A stretch of 64,000 nt of DNA, taken from the NCBI RefSeq assembly GCF_040869045.1, contig NC_090322.1:80313675-80377674 (forward strand), written 5' to 3'. Below the pieces are notes generated by a model that was not told the origin of the DNA, did not search any database, and was given only the letters and a program-made list of their open reading frames with translations. The DNA is from Eurosta solidaginis (Eukaryota; Arthropoda; Insecta; Diptera; Tephritidae). The translations under genes and the position numbers were made by a program. Every line of letters starts with the position of its first letter. The stretch's first letter is position 1. Below, piece by piece: positions 50,277-61,879 of this stretch.

Positions 50277-52680
50277 CTAACTCTTTTTTGATAACAAAAA
50301 TCTGTACGCCTGTGCTACGTTCTCTACATCAGATTTGTAATTTAATCTCTTGTCTGTCGGTGTGTTGATTATGTGCAGCATTTCTAATGTGAATCTCTTC
50401 TTGTATTGTTTTTCTTGTTGGAGCACAGAAGCTTCATCAAAGTTTGGTGAGTGTTCATTGCTTGCACATTGGGCCATTAAGGCCGTTTTATGGTTCTGTG
50501 TTTGTTTACAATATTTAAAATCAGATTTATGTTGTGCTAATCTGCTTTTTTATTTTGATTTTGTAGTTCCTACATAAAACTTGTTACAGGATTCGTTGGC
50601 ATTACCTTTGCAAGGTATTTTATATATAATATTGCTTTTTTCCGCGGTTGGTATTTTTGACTTTGTTCTATTAAAAATGTGTTTTAGTGTGTTTACTGGT
50701 TTATGGGCTATTTTTATTTCGTTTTTGTTGTAGCAATCTGATTTCGTAAGCCGCTCTGATAATTGTGGTACATATACTACTGACTTGAATATCTTTGGCT
50801 CGTCTACTATTTGACTTTGGGTTTCTGATACCGTTCTTTTTATTAAAGAATTTATAATACTATCCGGAAAGTCATTATTTTTTAATATCATTCTAATTTC
50901 AGTCTTAATTTCTATGTGGTAAGTGTCGTCAGATATTTGTAACATTCGTCGAATACAGCCTCTCGCTGTATTAATTATCATCGTTTTTGGATGTTTAGAA
51001 TTATAATTGATGATTCGTCCTGATGCTATAGGTTTCTTATACCACTTTAGCTTTATTTCGTTACCATGTCTTATTATGATTGAGTCCAGGTACGGTAGTT
51101 TTCCTTCGTTTTCGAGGTCGGTAGTAAATTTAATATATCTATTGAAAGAATTTAATGCGTCAAGAGTGTTCTGTACCTCGTTTTCGTTTATAATTGTAAA
51201 TATGTCATCGACATACTTTGTAAGTAGTCTCGGCTTTTGTTTAACTTTTTCCATCGAACTTTGAAGCAACTTATCCATAACAATATCTGCGATAACTGGT
51301 GATGTTGGCGACCCCATTGGTAATCCTCTTATTTGTGTGTATATTTGATCTTCGTATTTAAAATAACGGTTTTCCTCAATACAAAATTTCCATGAATAGT
51401 TTTTTCGGTATTTTAGTGTGCATTTCTATTATTGTCCATTTCTCTTGAATAACCTCAAGAGCTAGCTGTGTTGGAACGCTCGGAAACAGCGAGACAACAT
51501 CGAACGAAATTAGTTTTTCATCATCATTAATATGAGTATTACTTATTCTTTCTTTAAATTCGAGTATATTTTTGACATTATAACTAGACTTATCTGTTAA
51601 ATTTTTTAAAATATTTGTAATGAATTTACATAGACCCAACGATGGTGATCCAGTGGTTGAACATATCGGCCTAAGGGGTGTCCCTTCCTTATGGATTTTT
51701 GGGAGTCCATAAATTCTAGGGGAAAGGGCTGTGGTGGTGATCAGACTATTTCTTTCGGCCTTTGAAATTAGCTCCATTTCAAACATTTTATTTACTAAAT
51801 TGTTGTTTTTTGTTTGTAATTTTGACGTAGGGTCTTGCCTTTGTAATCTGTACATCGTTAAATCATTTAATATTTCTTTCATTTTTAGATTATAATCATC
51901 TTTCTCCATAGCCACAGTTTTATTGCCTTTGTCAGACGTGAGAATTTTAATGTTGTTATTTTGCCTAAGAAACTTTCGCGTTCGACCCACTGTATCAACT
52001 ATTGCACTATCCATTGCATTCAGTTTATTTGTTTTTGTATGCTCTTTTATTAGTACCGAAAATTTTGTGCGAGCTTCCTCTTGCTGCTCTTTGTTTTTAA
52101 TTGTTTGTACAAGTTCTTCACCGTCTGCGATGCATTCGAATAAAGGGAAATTCTTATTGTTTGTTGGTAACGCGAACTTTGGACCCTTAGCTAAGAGCGA
52201 CTTTATGTCCGATGGAAAGCTTACATTTGTTGTGTTAATAAACCAATCTTGTTGCGTGTTGTTGTTGGCGAAGATGTTGTTGCGCTTGCTTTGTAGTTTT
52301 AAATATTTACTTTCCTGCTTCTCTTTTAACTTCGTTTTTAGTTTGCGCGCTATAATTTCTTCGCTAATTTTAAATCTTTCAAAGTCATCTGCGCTCAGAC
52401 GCATTCGAAGTATTTTTGTAATCTTTTCAAACCGTCGTTTTTGTTCTTTTAACAATGTATGTTTTTGTTTAATTAGAAGATTCAATATTTTTGTGTGAAA
52501 TTAATAAGTGTATCTATCTAAAGTTCTGTCTATATTTTTGTGTGTGTTACGGTCAAAAACAAATAACTTATCACATCCAGTCGTATTTTTAATAAAATTA
52601 GGAACTAAACTAGATTTTCTACATTTTAACAAAAATTTTATGTTGGATTCAATTTTTACCACTTTCTTTGATACAACCTG
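50277..52680 (-). pseudogene. PLE unit F2, RT plus GIY-YIG, 5' truncated
   Basis: Frames 52680-52501, 52485-51376, 51317-50550 and 50477-50277. Breaks versus F3: loss of about 20 N-terminal codons at the 52680 junction, a stop near 52500, an 8-bp deletion near 51375 and a TTA to TAA change at about 50548 inside the GIY-YIG region. RT (KYVDDIFTI) and GIY-YIG (KIPCKGNANESCNKFYVGTTK) motifs are otherwise kept. Confidence 0.85.
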
Positions 52681-53227
52681 AATAGTCCATAAACCAGTAA
52701 ACACACTAAAACACATTTTTAATAGAACAAAGTCAAAAATACCAACCGCGGAAAAAAGCAATATTATATATAAAATACCTTGCAAAGGTAATGCCAACGA
52801 ATCCTGTAACAAGTTTTATGTAGGAACTACAAAATCAAAATTAAAAAGCAGATTAGCACAACATAAATCTGATTTTAAATATTGTAAACAAACTTACTTA
52901 CTTACTTACTTAATTGGCGCTTAACCGTCTAAACGGTTATGGCCGTCCAACAAGGCGCGCCAGTCGCTCCTTCGCTCCGCCAACCGCGCCAATTGTAAAC
53001 AAACACAGAACCATAAAACGGCCTTAATGGCCCACTGTGCAAGCAATGAACACTCACCAAACTTTGATGAAGCTTCTGTGCTCCAACAAGAAAAACAATA
53101 CAAGAAGAGATTCACATTAGAAATGCTGCACATAATCAACACACCGACAGACAAGAGATTAAATTACAAATCTGATGTAGAGAACGTAGCACAGGCGTAC
53201 AGATTTTTGTTATCAAAAAAGAGTTAG
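52681..53227 (+). pseudogene. PLE unit F4, 5'-truncated C-terminal fragment
   Basis: Plus strand, starting abruptly at AATAGTCCATAAACCAG (52681) next to the truncated start of F2, and running through YKIPCKGNANESCNKFYVGTT to FLLSKKS and the stop at 53227. Interrupted by a 98-bp RTE fragment (52894-52991). Confidence 0.8.
52894..52991 (-). mobile_element. 98-bp RTE-type 3' end with TAAG tail, in PLE unit F4
   Basis: Flanked by ATTGTAAACAAAC at 52881-52893 and 52992-53004. In minus orientation it reads ATTGGCGCGGTTGGCGG...GCGCCAATTAAG with a TAAG repeat tail, and encodes RLAERRSDWRALLDGHNRLDG, the C-terminus of the RTE-like protein also seen at 62400-62490. It is a severely truncated LINE copy that resembles a SINE. 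Confidence 0.85.
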
Positions 53228-53490
53228 TATGATACTCCACGTTAAGCAGTACAAACATGTAAATAAATGTATGTACATATATGAATAAATTTGTTGTAGG
53301 GATAATTATTTATTATATTAATGCTTTATATTGTTATTAGTTTGTCCTGAAGACGATTACCGACGGTAATTCGAAATATATTGGCAGAACGAAAAACTTG
53401 TGTTTTATTAGTTTTTGCAAGAAAAACATAGACCTCGAGCCAGCAAACTGGAAAGTTAAGAAGAAAAGGTCGATAAATCAGTATTTTTAA
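53228..53490 (+). repeat. Terminal repeat between PLE units F4 and F3
   Basis: Noncoding repeat in plus orientation, equivalent to 56004-56265, and 5' boundary of unit F3. Includes GTAGGGATAATTATTTATTA and GACGATTACCGACGGTAATTC. Confidence 0.8.
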
Positions 53491-53531
53491 AGAAACGGAA
53501 GGCACGCCGTCAGCATACAAACAACAAGAAA

Positions 53532-56003
53532 ATGGGATATGCGGAAATAAAAAACAACAATAGCAACTCTAAAGCAGTAATAAATAAATATCAGGTTGCA
53601 TCAAAGAAAGTGGTAAAAATTGAATCCAACATAAAATTTTTGTTAAAATGTAGAAAATCTAGGTTAGTTCCTAATTTTATTAAAAATACGACTAGATGTG
53701 ATAAGTTATTTGTTTTTGACCGTAACACACACAAAAATATAGACAGAACTTTAGATAGATACACTTATTACTTTCACACAAAAATATTGAATCTTCTAAT
53801 TAAACAAAAACATACATTGTTAAAAGAACAAAAACGACGGTTTGAAAAGATTACAAAAATACTTCGAATGCGTCTGAGCGCAGATGACTTTGAAAGATTT
53901 AAAATTAGCGAAGAAATTATAGCACGCAAACTAAAAACGAAGTTAAAAGAGAAGCAGGAAAGTAAATATTTAAAACTACAAAGCAAGCGCAACAACATCT
54001 TCGCCAACAACAACACGCAACATGATTGGTTTATTAACACAACAAATGTAAGCTTTCCATCGGACATAAAGTCTCTCTTAGCTAAGGGTCCAAAGTTCGC
54101 GTTACCAACAAACAATAAGAATTTCCCTTTATTCGAATGCATCGCAGACGGTGAAGAACTTGTACAAACAATTAAAAACAAAGAGCAGCAAGAGGAAGCT
54201 CGCACAAAATTTTCGGTACTAATAAAAGAGCATACAAAAACAAATAAACTGAATGCAATGGATAGTGCAATAGTTGATACAGTGGGTCGAACGCGAAAGT
54301 TTCTTAGGCAAAATAACAACATTAAAATTCTCACGTCTGACAAAGGCAATAAAACTGTGGCTATGGAGAAAGATGATTATAATCTAAAAATGAAAGAAAT
54401 ATTAAATGATTTAACGATGTACAGATTACAAAGGCAAGACCCTACGTCAAAATTACAAACAAAGAACAACAATTTAGTAAATAAAATGTTTGAAATGGAG
54501 CTAATTTCAAAGGCCGAAAGAAATAGTCTGATCACCACCACAGCCCTTTCCCCTAGAATTTATGGACTCCCAAAAATCCATAAGGAAGGGACACCCCTTA
54601 GGCCGATATGTTCAACCACTGGATCACCATCGTTGGGTCTATGTAAATTCATTACAAATATTTAAAAAAATTTAACAGAAAAGTCTAGTTATAATGTCAA
54701 AAATACACTTGAATTTAAAGAAAGAATAAGTAATACTCATATTAATGATGATGAAAAACTAATTTCGTTCGATGTTGTCTCGCTGTTTCCGAGCGTTCCA
54801 ACACAGCTAGCTCTTGAGGTTATTCAAGAGAAATGGACAATAATAGAAATGCACACTAAAATACCGAAAAAACTATTCATGGAAATATTGAAATTTTGTA
54901 TTGAGGAAAACCGATATTTTAAATACGAAGATCAAATATACACACAAATAAGAGGATTACCAATGGGGTCGCCAACGTCACCAGTTATCGCAGATATTGT
55001 TATGGATAAGTTGCTTCAAAGTTCGATGGAAAAAGTTAAACAAAAGCCGAGACTACTTACAAAGTATGTCGATGACATATTTGCAATTATAAACGAAAAC
55101 GAGGTACAGAACACTCTTGACGCATTAAATTCTTTCAATAGATATATTAAATTTACTACCGAGCTCGAAAACGAAGGAAAACTACCGTACCTGGACTCAA
55201 TCATAATAAGACATGGTAACGAAATAAAGCTAAAGTGGTATAAGAAACCTATAGCATCAGGACGAATCATCAATTATAATTCTAAACATCCAAAAACGAT
55301 GATAATTAATACAGCGAGAGGCTGTATTCGACGAATGTTACAAATATCTGACGACACTTACCACAGAGAAATTAAGACTGAAGTTAGAATGATATTAAAA
55401 AATAATGACTTTCCGGATAGTATTATAAATTCTTTAATAAAAAGAACGGTATCAGAAACCCAAAATCAAATAGTAGACGAGCCAAAGATATTCAAGTCAG
55501 TAGTATATGTACCACAATTATCAGAGCGGCTTACGAAATCAGATTGCTACAACAAAAACGAAATAAAAATAGCCCATAAACCAGTAAACACACTAAAACA
55601 CATTTTTAATAGAACAAAGTCAAAAATACCAACCGCGGAAAAAAGCAATATTATATATAAAATACCTTGCAAAGGTAATGCCAACGAATCCTGTAACAAG
55701 TTTTATGTAGGAACTACAAAATCAAAACTAAAAAGCAGATTAGCACAACATAAATCTGATTTTAAATATTGTAAACAAACACAGAACCATAAAACGGCCT
55801 TAATGGCCCACTGTGCAAGCAATGAACACTCACCAAACTTTGATGAAGCTTCTGTGCTCCAACAAGAAAAACAATACAAGAAGAGATTCACATTAGAAAT
55901 GCTGCACATAATCAACACACCGACAGACAAGAGATTAAATTACAAATCTGATGTAGAGAACGTAGCACAGGCGTACAGATTTTTGTTATCAAAAAAGAGT
56001 TAG
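53532..56003 (+). pseudogene. Penelope-like element unit F3: RT plus GIY-YIG, single nonsense codon
   Basis: 824 codons in one frame from ATG 53532 to the stop at 56001-56003, interrupted only by TAA at 54663-54665, where F1 and F2 have TTA. The N-terminal region is basic and helical (LNLLIKQKHTLLKEQKRRFEK). RT motifs: LPKIHKEGTPLRPICS, SFDVVSLFPSVP (about 412), YVDD at about 512-515. The C-terminus has a GIY-YIG nuclease (IYKIPC...KFYVG, about 708-730) and a tail. Family role: the nuclease nicks target DNA and RT copies element RNA. One change separates it from an open frame. Confidence 0.9.
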
Positions 56004-56265
56004 TATGATACTCCACGTTAAGCAGTACAAACGTGTAAATAAATGTATGTACATATATGAATAAATTTGTTGTAGGGATAATTATTTATTATATTAATGC
56101 TTTATATTGTTATTAGTTTGTCCTGAAGACGATTACCGACGGTAATTCGAAATATATTGGCAGAACGAAAAACTTGTGTTTTATTAGTTTTTGCAAGAAA
56201 AACATAGGCCTCGAGCCAGCAAACTGGAAAGTTAAGAAGAAAAGGTCGATAAATCAGTATTTTTT
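56004..56265 (+). repeat. Right terminal repeat of the PLE array
   Basis: Same repeat as at 53228-53490. It ends CGATAAATCAGTATTTTT, directly before the right TSD at 56266-56279. Confidence 0.8.
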
Positions 56266-56279
56266 AATGTAATTTAACT
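56266..56279. repeat. Right target-site duplication of the PLE array
   Basis: AATGTAATTTAACT, matching 40500-40513. Confidence 0.75.
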
Positions 56280-56301
56280 AAAATATAAATTCAAATACAT
56301 A

Positions 56302-56459
56302 ATGACAACAACTAAAATCGAAACAACTGCGTCTTTTTACGAATTGAGTCTCTTTTTGAAGGTGGAAAGCCCATAACACCGACAGAGGACAACTACTTGC
56401 GGAATGGCAATCAAAAATTTGAGGAGAAGATAGCACCAACCAATGTGAACCAAACAAAT
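56302..56459 (+). CDS. Possible first coding exon of a host gene (uncertain)
   Basis: ATG at 56302 opens MTTTKIETTASF; the frame then stops at 56374, but the +2 frame from 56316 stays open with RIESLFEGGKPITPTEDN and reaches a consensus donor AAT/GTAAGT at 56459/56460. One extra T in the TTTTT run at 56334-56338 would fuse both into one 53-codon exon, so a sequencing or assembly indel or a real mutation may explain the break. I do not recognise the protein and see no second exon in the 2.1 kb downstream. It could also be chance. Confidence 0.3.
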
Positions 56460-58605
56460 GTAAGTGCACATATTCTAATGTTTTTTTTTTTTTGTATTTT
56501 ATTTATGTAGTTTAATTTCTTAAGGCATTCGAAATTTGTGGCAAATAAAATTGGCAAATGATTGGGAGAGGTTAGTTACATAGGTTTCTTATATTTGCCA
56601 AAGCGAAAGCCAGAACGAACTTAGCTGCACATTATTTAGTGTTAATGATAGTAATCAGTGCTGCTCAAAATTTTTTATATGGAAGTGCGAATCACAATAC
56701 ATGTACAAAATTGTAAGTGCACTGAAACTTTTTTTGTATTTAAAAAAATATATTTAAAAAATTATAATTGTTCAAGGTTGGAAAAAGTTGAATATTTGGT
56801 TTCAAGTTACAAAATATTTGCTTAAAATATTACGTCAATAGTTATATCATTAACATACAAGATCCAATAAATTTAATTCTGAAAGTAGCGAAAAATTACA
56901 TTGACCTCTAGCCTCATGTTTTGTGGGAACATATTCTATGTATATTTCATTTCATTTCATTTCATTTATTAGGCATTTTCCTTATATCTATGTATGTACA
57001 TATTAAAATAACATCGTAAAAGCAAACAATTTGATCTTATATATATGGGATATATGTACAAGTCGATATAGGAAAAGTTAAGACATTTTTATGCCAATTC
57101 AGCATAGTGACAAATGTCAATTATAGCAAATATAAAAAATACAGTGGGGTGAACTGTTAAATAAAGTGATTAAATTATAAATGGTTGTTTAATTTAATTA
57201 TAGTATATAAAAAGATTCAGCTAAAATTCCAACAAACCCATGGGTAAATGAAAGGAAAAGCAATTAAAATTATGAAGTATTAGTTATTATAAACGGTTTA
57301 TATAGCTGGCTGAAGCAAAACTTCGATTTCATTGTGTGCTAGGCCTAAGAGGAAGGACTTAACACTTTCTGTAAATTGCCGAAGATTCCGTAAAGTACGT
57401 ATTTCGGTGGGAAGTATATTAAATATAAGTACATATATCGTCGGAATTTGGGTTTCAATAAACATACAAAAGTCCATATAGAAATTTCCGCGAATGTTGA
57501 ATTGGAAATTGAGTTTGAAAACTTCCGAAATGCTTAATTAGAGGGCTCCGCGTGGTTTGTTTTAAATTTGTGTTCAAATTTACATACATATATTAGCAGC
57601 AGAGACTACTGTGGTGCTGAAATACCATTTGAATTTAATAAAATGTTTAACAAGTAAATGATAGGCATGGTTACTTTACGGTCCCCCCACTTCCAGTCAA
57701 AAAATGTCTCATAACCAAGAAAAATAATAAAAGGAATTGAAATAAAAAGTCACAGTAGCTACCCCGTAAGGAGAAACTCTAGTTCAAAATAAGTGCATTT
57801 CTACTGCATTCTGAACCACTAATAGTTCGGCATCTATCTCTTTTACATGTTTTCAACTGGTGAATTTAACATGGCGATGTCCTAGGCGGTGAAATTGTCA
57901 CCGCTGCTTTAACTTATCACTAGTTCCTAACTATATACAAATTTATTTTTGGTACTTTTTCGATAGTTACGTACTGGTGGAATAGTGTAGAGAAAGAGGC
58001 ATACTCATATGTAGCCGTAGCTCGTTAAAGCTGGTAGCATTTTTGTTGTAGATTTTATATCTGGAAATCTAGCTATTAACGAACTAATACTTATTTGACA
58101 CTCTAGGTCTAGTTCTGAACTAGAATTTTGTATCACTGTTACTGACTTCCCTTTAGGGTAATTAACTAATATCATATGAAGTTAGAATAGGCTCCTCTTG
58201 TTTTGGTACAGTTTTGCTTACATTCTTTGGTCATATGCCCCGTATATTTCAGCTCCGTGGTCGATTATCTATTTTAATTTTATTTATGAATCAATTTTGA
58301 TTACAAATTTTTTCAGTGCTATAATGTTTTTGAATAATTTTTAGTTGTCAAATTGTTAGTGTAATTTTTTTATCATACACAAGTGCCTTATCTTCATACG
58401 GGAGTGCTTTTTCTTGACACTTTCATAAGAAATTCAAGCATTTTCATATGATTCGAAATTATCTGTGAGGGCATATGGGAGTGCTATGCATTTTTTTTTT
58501 TTTGTATTCAAAGTGTGAATTTGAATATGTGCCTATGGTTCAGGGCAAAACAAAAACAAAGGTGCTTGAAGTGTATAGGGGTTGAGCAGCTCTGATAATA
58601 ATACC
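56460..58605 (+). other. Noncoding AT-rich stretch, possible intron
   Basis: Starts with the splice donor GTAAGT at 56460. No ORF or TE protein recognised. Contains T-rich runs near 56480 and 58490 and a short CATTT-type tandem run at about 56946-56971. It could be intron of the gene suggested at 56302, or intergenic. Confidence 0.4.
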
Positions 58606-59111
58606 GTTACGAATTTTCGGAAATTCCGATTATTTTGCACCTTCTGCTAACGTTCGTATCGCTGAACTGTCGAATAAATAACTCCAATATTCAGTATTGC
58701 AATATGGTCTTTATTTAGTATTCTTTGGGAGTAGTACAATTAAACTTCAATATCACGTACTTTACAAAAGCGTGTTTAAATCAACCTGATTAGTTACTCC
58801 TCAACTTGCGCTGCTTTTATACTCTCTGCTGCTTCGTTCGCATATTTCTCCAGAGGTCTAGAATTTTCACGTAGATGGAACAGTTGTATCGCATACTTGG
58901 TTATTTAGCTATATGCGTGTGTATGTGAGAGTAAGAACTTCGTCTCTTACCTGATGACTACATATATGTATGCGAAATATCTCTTCACTTCGAGCTACTG
59001 GTTATTTGTATGGAATGTTCTTCGTTGCCTTTTACATAAGTGTCGCTGCTTGCTGTTTTGTTGTTTTTGTTATTATTTAATAACAGCAAAGTGATGCCAA
59101 TATTCGCCACA
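58606..59111 (-). mobile_element. 3' LTR of D2
   Basis: About 506 bp, starts TGTGGCGAATATTGG at 59111 after the purine-rich TAGGTGGAGGGCAG, and ends ...AATTCGTAAC near 58606, where the other copies end ...CGTTACA. A polyadenylation-like AATAAAG follows the TATA region, near 58711. Confidence 0.75.
58814..58821 (-). promoter_or_regulatory. TATA box in D2 3' LTR
   Basis: TATAAAAG in minus orientation inside GAGTATAAAAGCAGCGCAAG, aligned with the D1 TATA at 12866-12873. Confidence 0.6.
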
Positions 59112-59122
59112 CTGCCCTCCAC

Positions 59123-59360
59123 CTAAGTCGGATCGTCCCGATCAGACAAATCTCTCGATCCAACCGCTGCTAGCCTCTCCAAATGAACCACCCTTCTGTT
59201 TCGCGGTTTCCCAATTGTTTGTATGCGGTAGATGACATCACTGATCCGCTTCACAACTTTGTACGGGCTTTCCCTCCAGGAAACCTTCCGAATTGTTGTT
59301 CTCATTGTACCTGTGTTTCATCTTAGTACGCATTATCCTAGTTCGTTGCCTCACACTGTT
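59123..59360 (-). pseudogene. Integrase C-terminal tail of D2
   Basis: The frame 59305-59123 reads SPYKVVKRISDVIYRIQTIG then RRVVHLERLAAV, a typical post-core integrase segment ending before the LTR. A few upstream residues (KMKHRYNENNNSEGF) are readable to about 59360. The catalytic core is absent. Confidence 0.7.
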
Positions 59361-59541
59361 GTTTGGCCACTGGACTACTTAGAAGAGCTTGAGCTTGACG
59401 GATTGGCTTTGCATAATCACAACGGTAAGGCATCCTGGCTTGAAACCACCCATGCATTCTTTGTGGGAAATTCTTTCCTTCGTTTTAGCGCGTCCATTTT
59501 GGTATGTAAATGCCAGTTCGTTCCATCAACCCTTGCCGTAT

Positions 59542-59976
59542 CTACTGCCTTTGAATTTTGTGGTCTTTGTCGAATCTCCTCCACCAGCACTCTCTTACTG
59601 CTGAACCCTTCTCCAAACTGAAGTTAAGCGGCACATCCATGTTCTTATAGCGCATAATCCTTCTTTGCATGTCAATCCTGATGCCATGGTCAACTAAGAA
59701 GTCCACTCCCAACATGACTTCATCAACGATCTCTGTCACAACGAATTTGGGTAGAACCGTGACCTTTCCAATTAAGACTTCACGTACCACTTCTCCCTGG
59801 ACTTGGTTATACTCGCCAGTGACCACACGCAATCTTGTTCCATGTAATGGCTTTACTCTCCTGTATACCAAATCAGATCGGATTATGGAATGAGATGTGC
59901 CCGTATCTATAGTCAGCAAACGCTCCTTGCCATCCACATATCCTCTTACGGTAAGACTGCTCGATTTTCTTTCCAT
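59542..59976 (-). pseudogene. Aspartic protease region of D2
   Basis: 145-codon frame with LLTIDTGTSHSIIRSDLV (retropepsin D-T-G) and VMLGVDFLVDHGIRIDMQ (second block, GxDFL). It ends QRQ then a stop, at the edge of the internal deletion that removed RT. Upstream it should fuse with gag, which is in another frame. Confidence 0.75.
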
Positions 59977-60066
59977 TTGTGATACAGAGATAGCGAGATA
60001 TTCAACAGCTGGAGCTAGCTCTCGATCTTTACATCTAGCTCGCTCTTGCTCATCACCTCCAGCTTT

Positions 60067-61360
60067 TTACTTAAGACCACCCATGCTGTTGGAACCACTA
60101 GAATCAAGACCGCAATTACGTGCAATGTGACCTGGCTTCTCGCATTCGAAGCATTTGATTACTCTATCACTCCGCTTTTGCGATCCTTTCAGTGCCTCAA
60201 ATATTGTGTTCACCCAGTCTGGCCTTTCTACTTCCACGCGGCGTGCTTTGAAAGCTGACATACACAGAAGCGATGCTGTTTCATGAATCAGAGCATGTGA
60301 TACCGTTTCTGCGAATGCAGGTTTTGGGTTTGCGTATGTCGCTCGCTTCGTTTCGACATCCCGTATTTCATTAATAAAGCTCTAAATTTTTACCCTTTCG
60401 GTGTATTCCACGGGTGTTTCAGCATTCGCTAAATGTGCCGGCCTTTCAATATCCGACGCAAACTCTTGCAATGTTTCACCAGCCCTCTGGAAGTGGTTTA
60501 GTAACTCCATTTGGTATATCTGTCTCCTATGCTCGGTTCCGTATCGCCTCTCTAGAGCGCCCATCAATGTTTCATAACTGTTCCGTTCGTACTCTGGAAT
60601 AGTCTAAGATTTCAGCTGCAGGCCTCAATGCCACGACCAATGCAGCAACTATATCTTCAGCATTCCAGTTGTTCACTGCTGACGTCTTCTCAAATTGAAG
60701 CTTAAATACCTGGATATGAACAAAGCCGTCAAAAGATGGAGTTTTTACCTTCGGATTGCTTGCTCAAACAACTGGGCGATTTAGTTGGAGCTCCTGCATA
60801 CGACCTCATAAAGCATCTACCTCGGCCTCGAGGTATCCTGTCGGCCATGGAAACCTTCATGAAACTGGGTAGAGTTTCTCTTCCATGTGCGCTTCCAGCT
60901 GAGATGATATACGGACTTCCTGCTCTACAAGTTGTGTAGAGATCTGAGATTTTGCCTGCGTTGAAATTTGTGCCAACACTTCAGATATACCTGCCTCCTG
61001 TGCTTCAATCCTGGATGCTATTTGTGACGACATTTCTGAAAAACGTGCTTCTTGTCGTGTCTCCTGTGATTCCAGTTGGGATGACATGTTTGTGGATATT
61101 TGTGACGACATTTCGGACATCTGTGACGATATTGCAGCCAATATCGTGTTCAAGTCTGTGTTCGCCATTGTCTGTGGTGTTTCCCTTTTCTCCTTCAATT
61201 TTGTTGTGTCATCGCCGTCAAGATGAAAGACATACTCTTCCACGTTAATTCCTTCTGAGTCCATTGCCTCTCGTAGTCGTATTTGTAGCCCGGATTTATT
61301 GCCAGTAGTATTCAATCAACGGGCTTCCAACTCCTTTTTCAGTTGCTTCAATTCACTCAA
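60067..61360 (-). pseudogene. gag of D2, multiple frames
   Basis: Pieces 61315-60857 (SAP-like end TGNKSGLQIRLREAMD, then Ser/Gln-rich coiled-coil repeats), 60567-60382 (RRYGTEHRRQIYQMELLNH, gag core) and 60261-60067 with a CCHC knuckle, CFECEKPGHIARNC. The position of the D1 start codon reads ATA here and a TGA follows within 20 codons. Several frameshifts. Confidence 0.75.
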
Positions 61361-61408
61361 CTTGGCTATGTCCTTGTTGTCCTGTGCTACTCTGGAATTT
61401 ATTCAAAA

Positions 61409-61428
61409 ATTCCTCTTCTGACACCAAT
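61409..61428 (-). other. Presumed primer-binding region of D2
   Basis: Just inside the LTR end the sequence is ATTGGTGTCAGAAGAGGAAT; TGGTGTC may be the tRNA-complementary part. The equivalent in D1 is mutated (ATCTGTGTCATAAGAGG). The tRNA was not identified. Confidence 0.45.
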
Positions 61429-61512
61429 TGTAACGAATTTTGGGAAATTCCGATTATTATGAACCTTCTGCTAACGTTCGTATCGCTGAAATGTCAAATA
61501 AATAACTCCAAT
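61429..61512 (-). mobile_element. 5' LTR remnant of D2 (84 bp)
   Basis: Only the last part of the LTR (GGAGTTATTTA...AAATTCGTTACA) is present. Homology stops at about 61512, where AT-rich sequence and MITE E2 begin. Confidence 0.7.
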
Positions 61513-61537
61513 ACATATACAATATACATATACGCTT

Positions 61538-61879
61538 AATCTTTTATGGACTGATAAGCGTTAAACTTCATCTACTCTTCTGAAATTGCTGCGCAGAAAA
61601 TTAGTAATCCTAAATTTCAATACGCATTATACTCAGATGCAACTGAAATATGTGTCTATGTTTCACCTCTACACTACCTCTATGTATTACCTCGACAATT
61701 AGGGTGTGTCCACTATTCACCAAAACCGATTCAGCTATAGGTTATACACTATGGCCAACAGAGGTTTGTGTCTCCGCTTTTTGGTACAACATGCTCTGTA
61801 GCTAGTTGCCACTATCTAAGTGAGGATAAGCGTTTTTTTACCGGCAAACGTATACGTATATACGTGTAAAAAAACACGG
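61538..61879. mobile_element. MITE E2, relative of E1, left end lost
   Basis: Shares long stretches with 47497-47902 in the same orientation (CTGAAATTGCTGCGCA, CATTATACTCAGATG, GGTTATAC...CTATGGCCA). The right end ACGTGTAAAAAAACACGG keeps the hairpin terminus; the left terminal repeat is not recognisable. Confidence 0.7.

Larger units (their letters stand above)
58606..61512 (-). mobile_element. Gypsy-type element D2, internally deleted
   Basis: Minus strand: remnant 5' LTR (61512-61429), gag (about 61360-60067), protease (59976-59542), integrase tail (59305-59123), 3' LTR (59111-58606). RT, RNase H and the integrase core are deleted between 59541 and about 59360. Same family as D1, and probably the same as the integrase fragment at 31657-32318. 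Confidence 0.8.

Noticed and set aside
51923..52498. 191-codon plus-strand ORF, with a mirror at 53774-54349
   Set aside because: Antisense shadow of the PLE N-terminal region, hydrophobic by codon complement only.
52894..52991. Novel short SINE
   Set aside because: The coding match to the RTE C-terminus at 62400-62490 makes a truncated LINE the simpler explanation.
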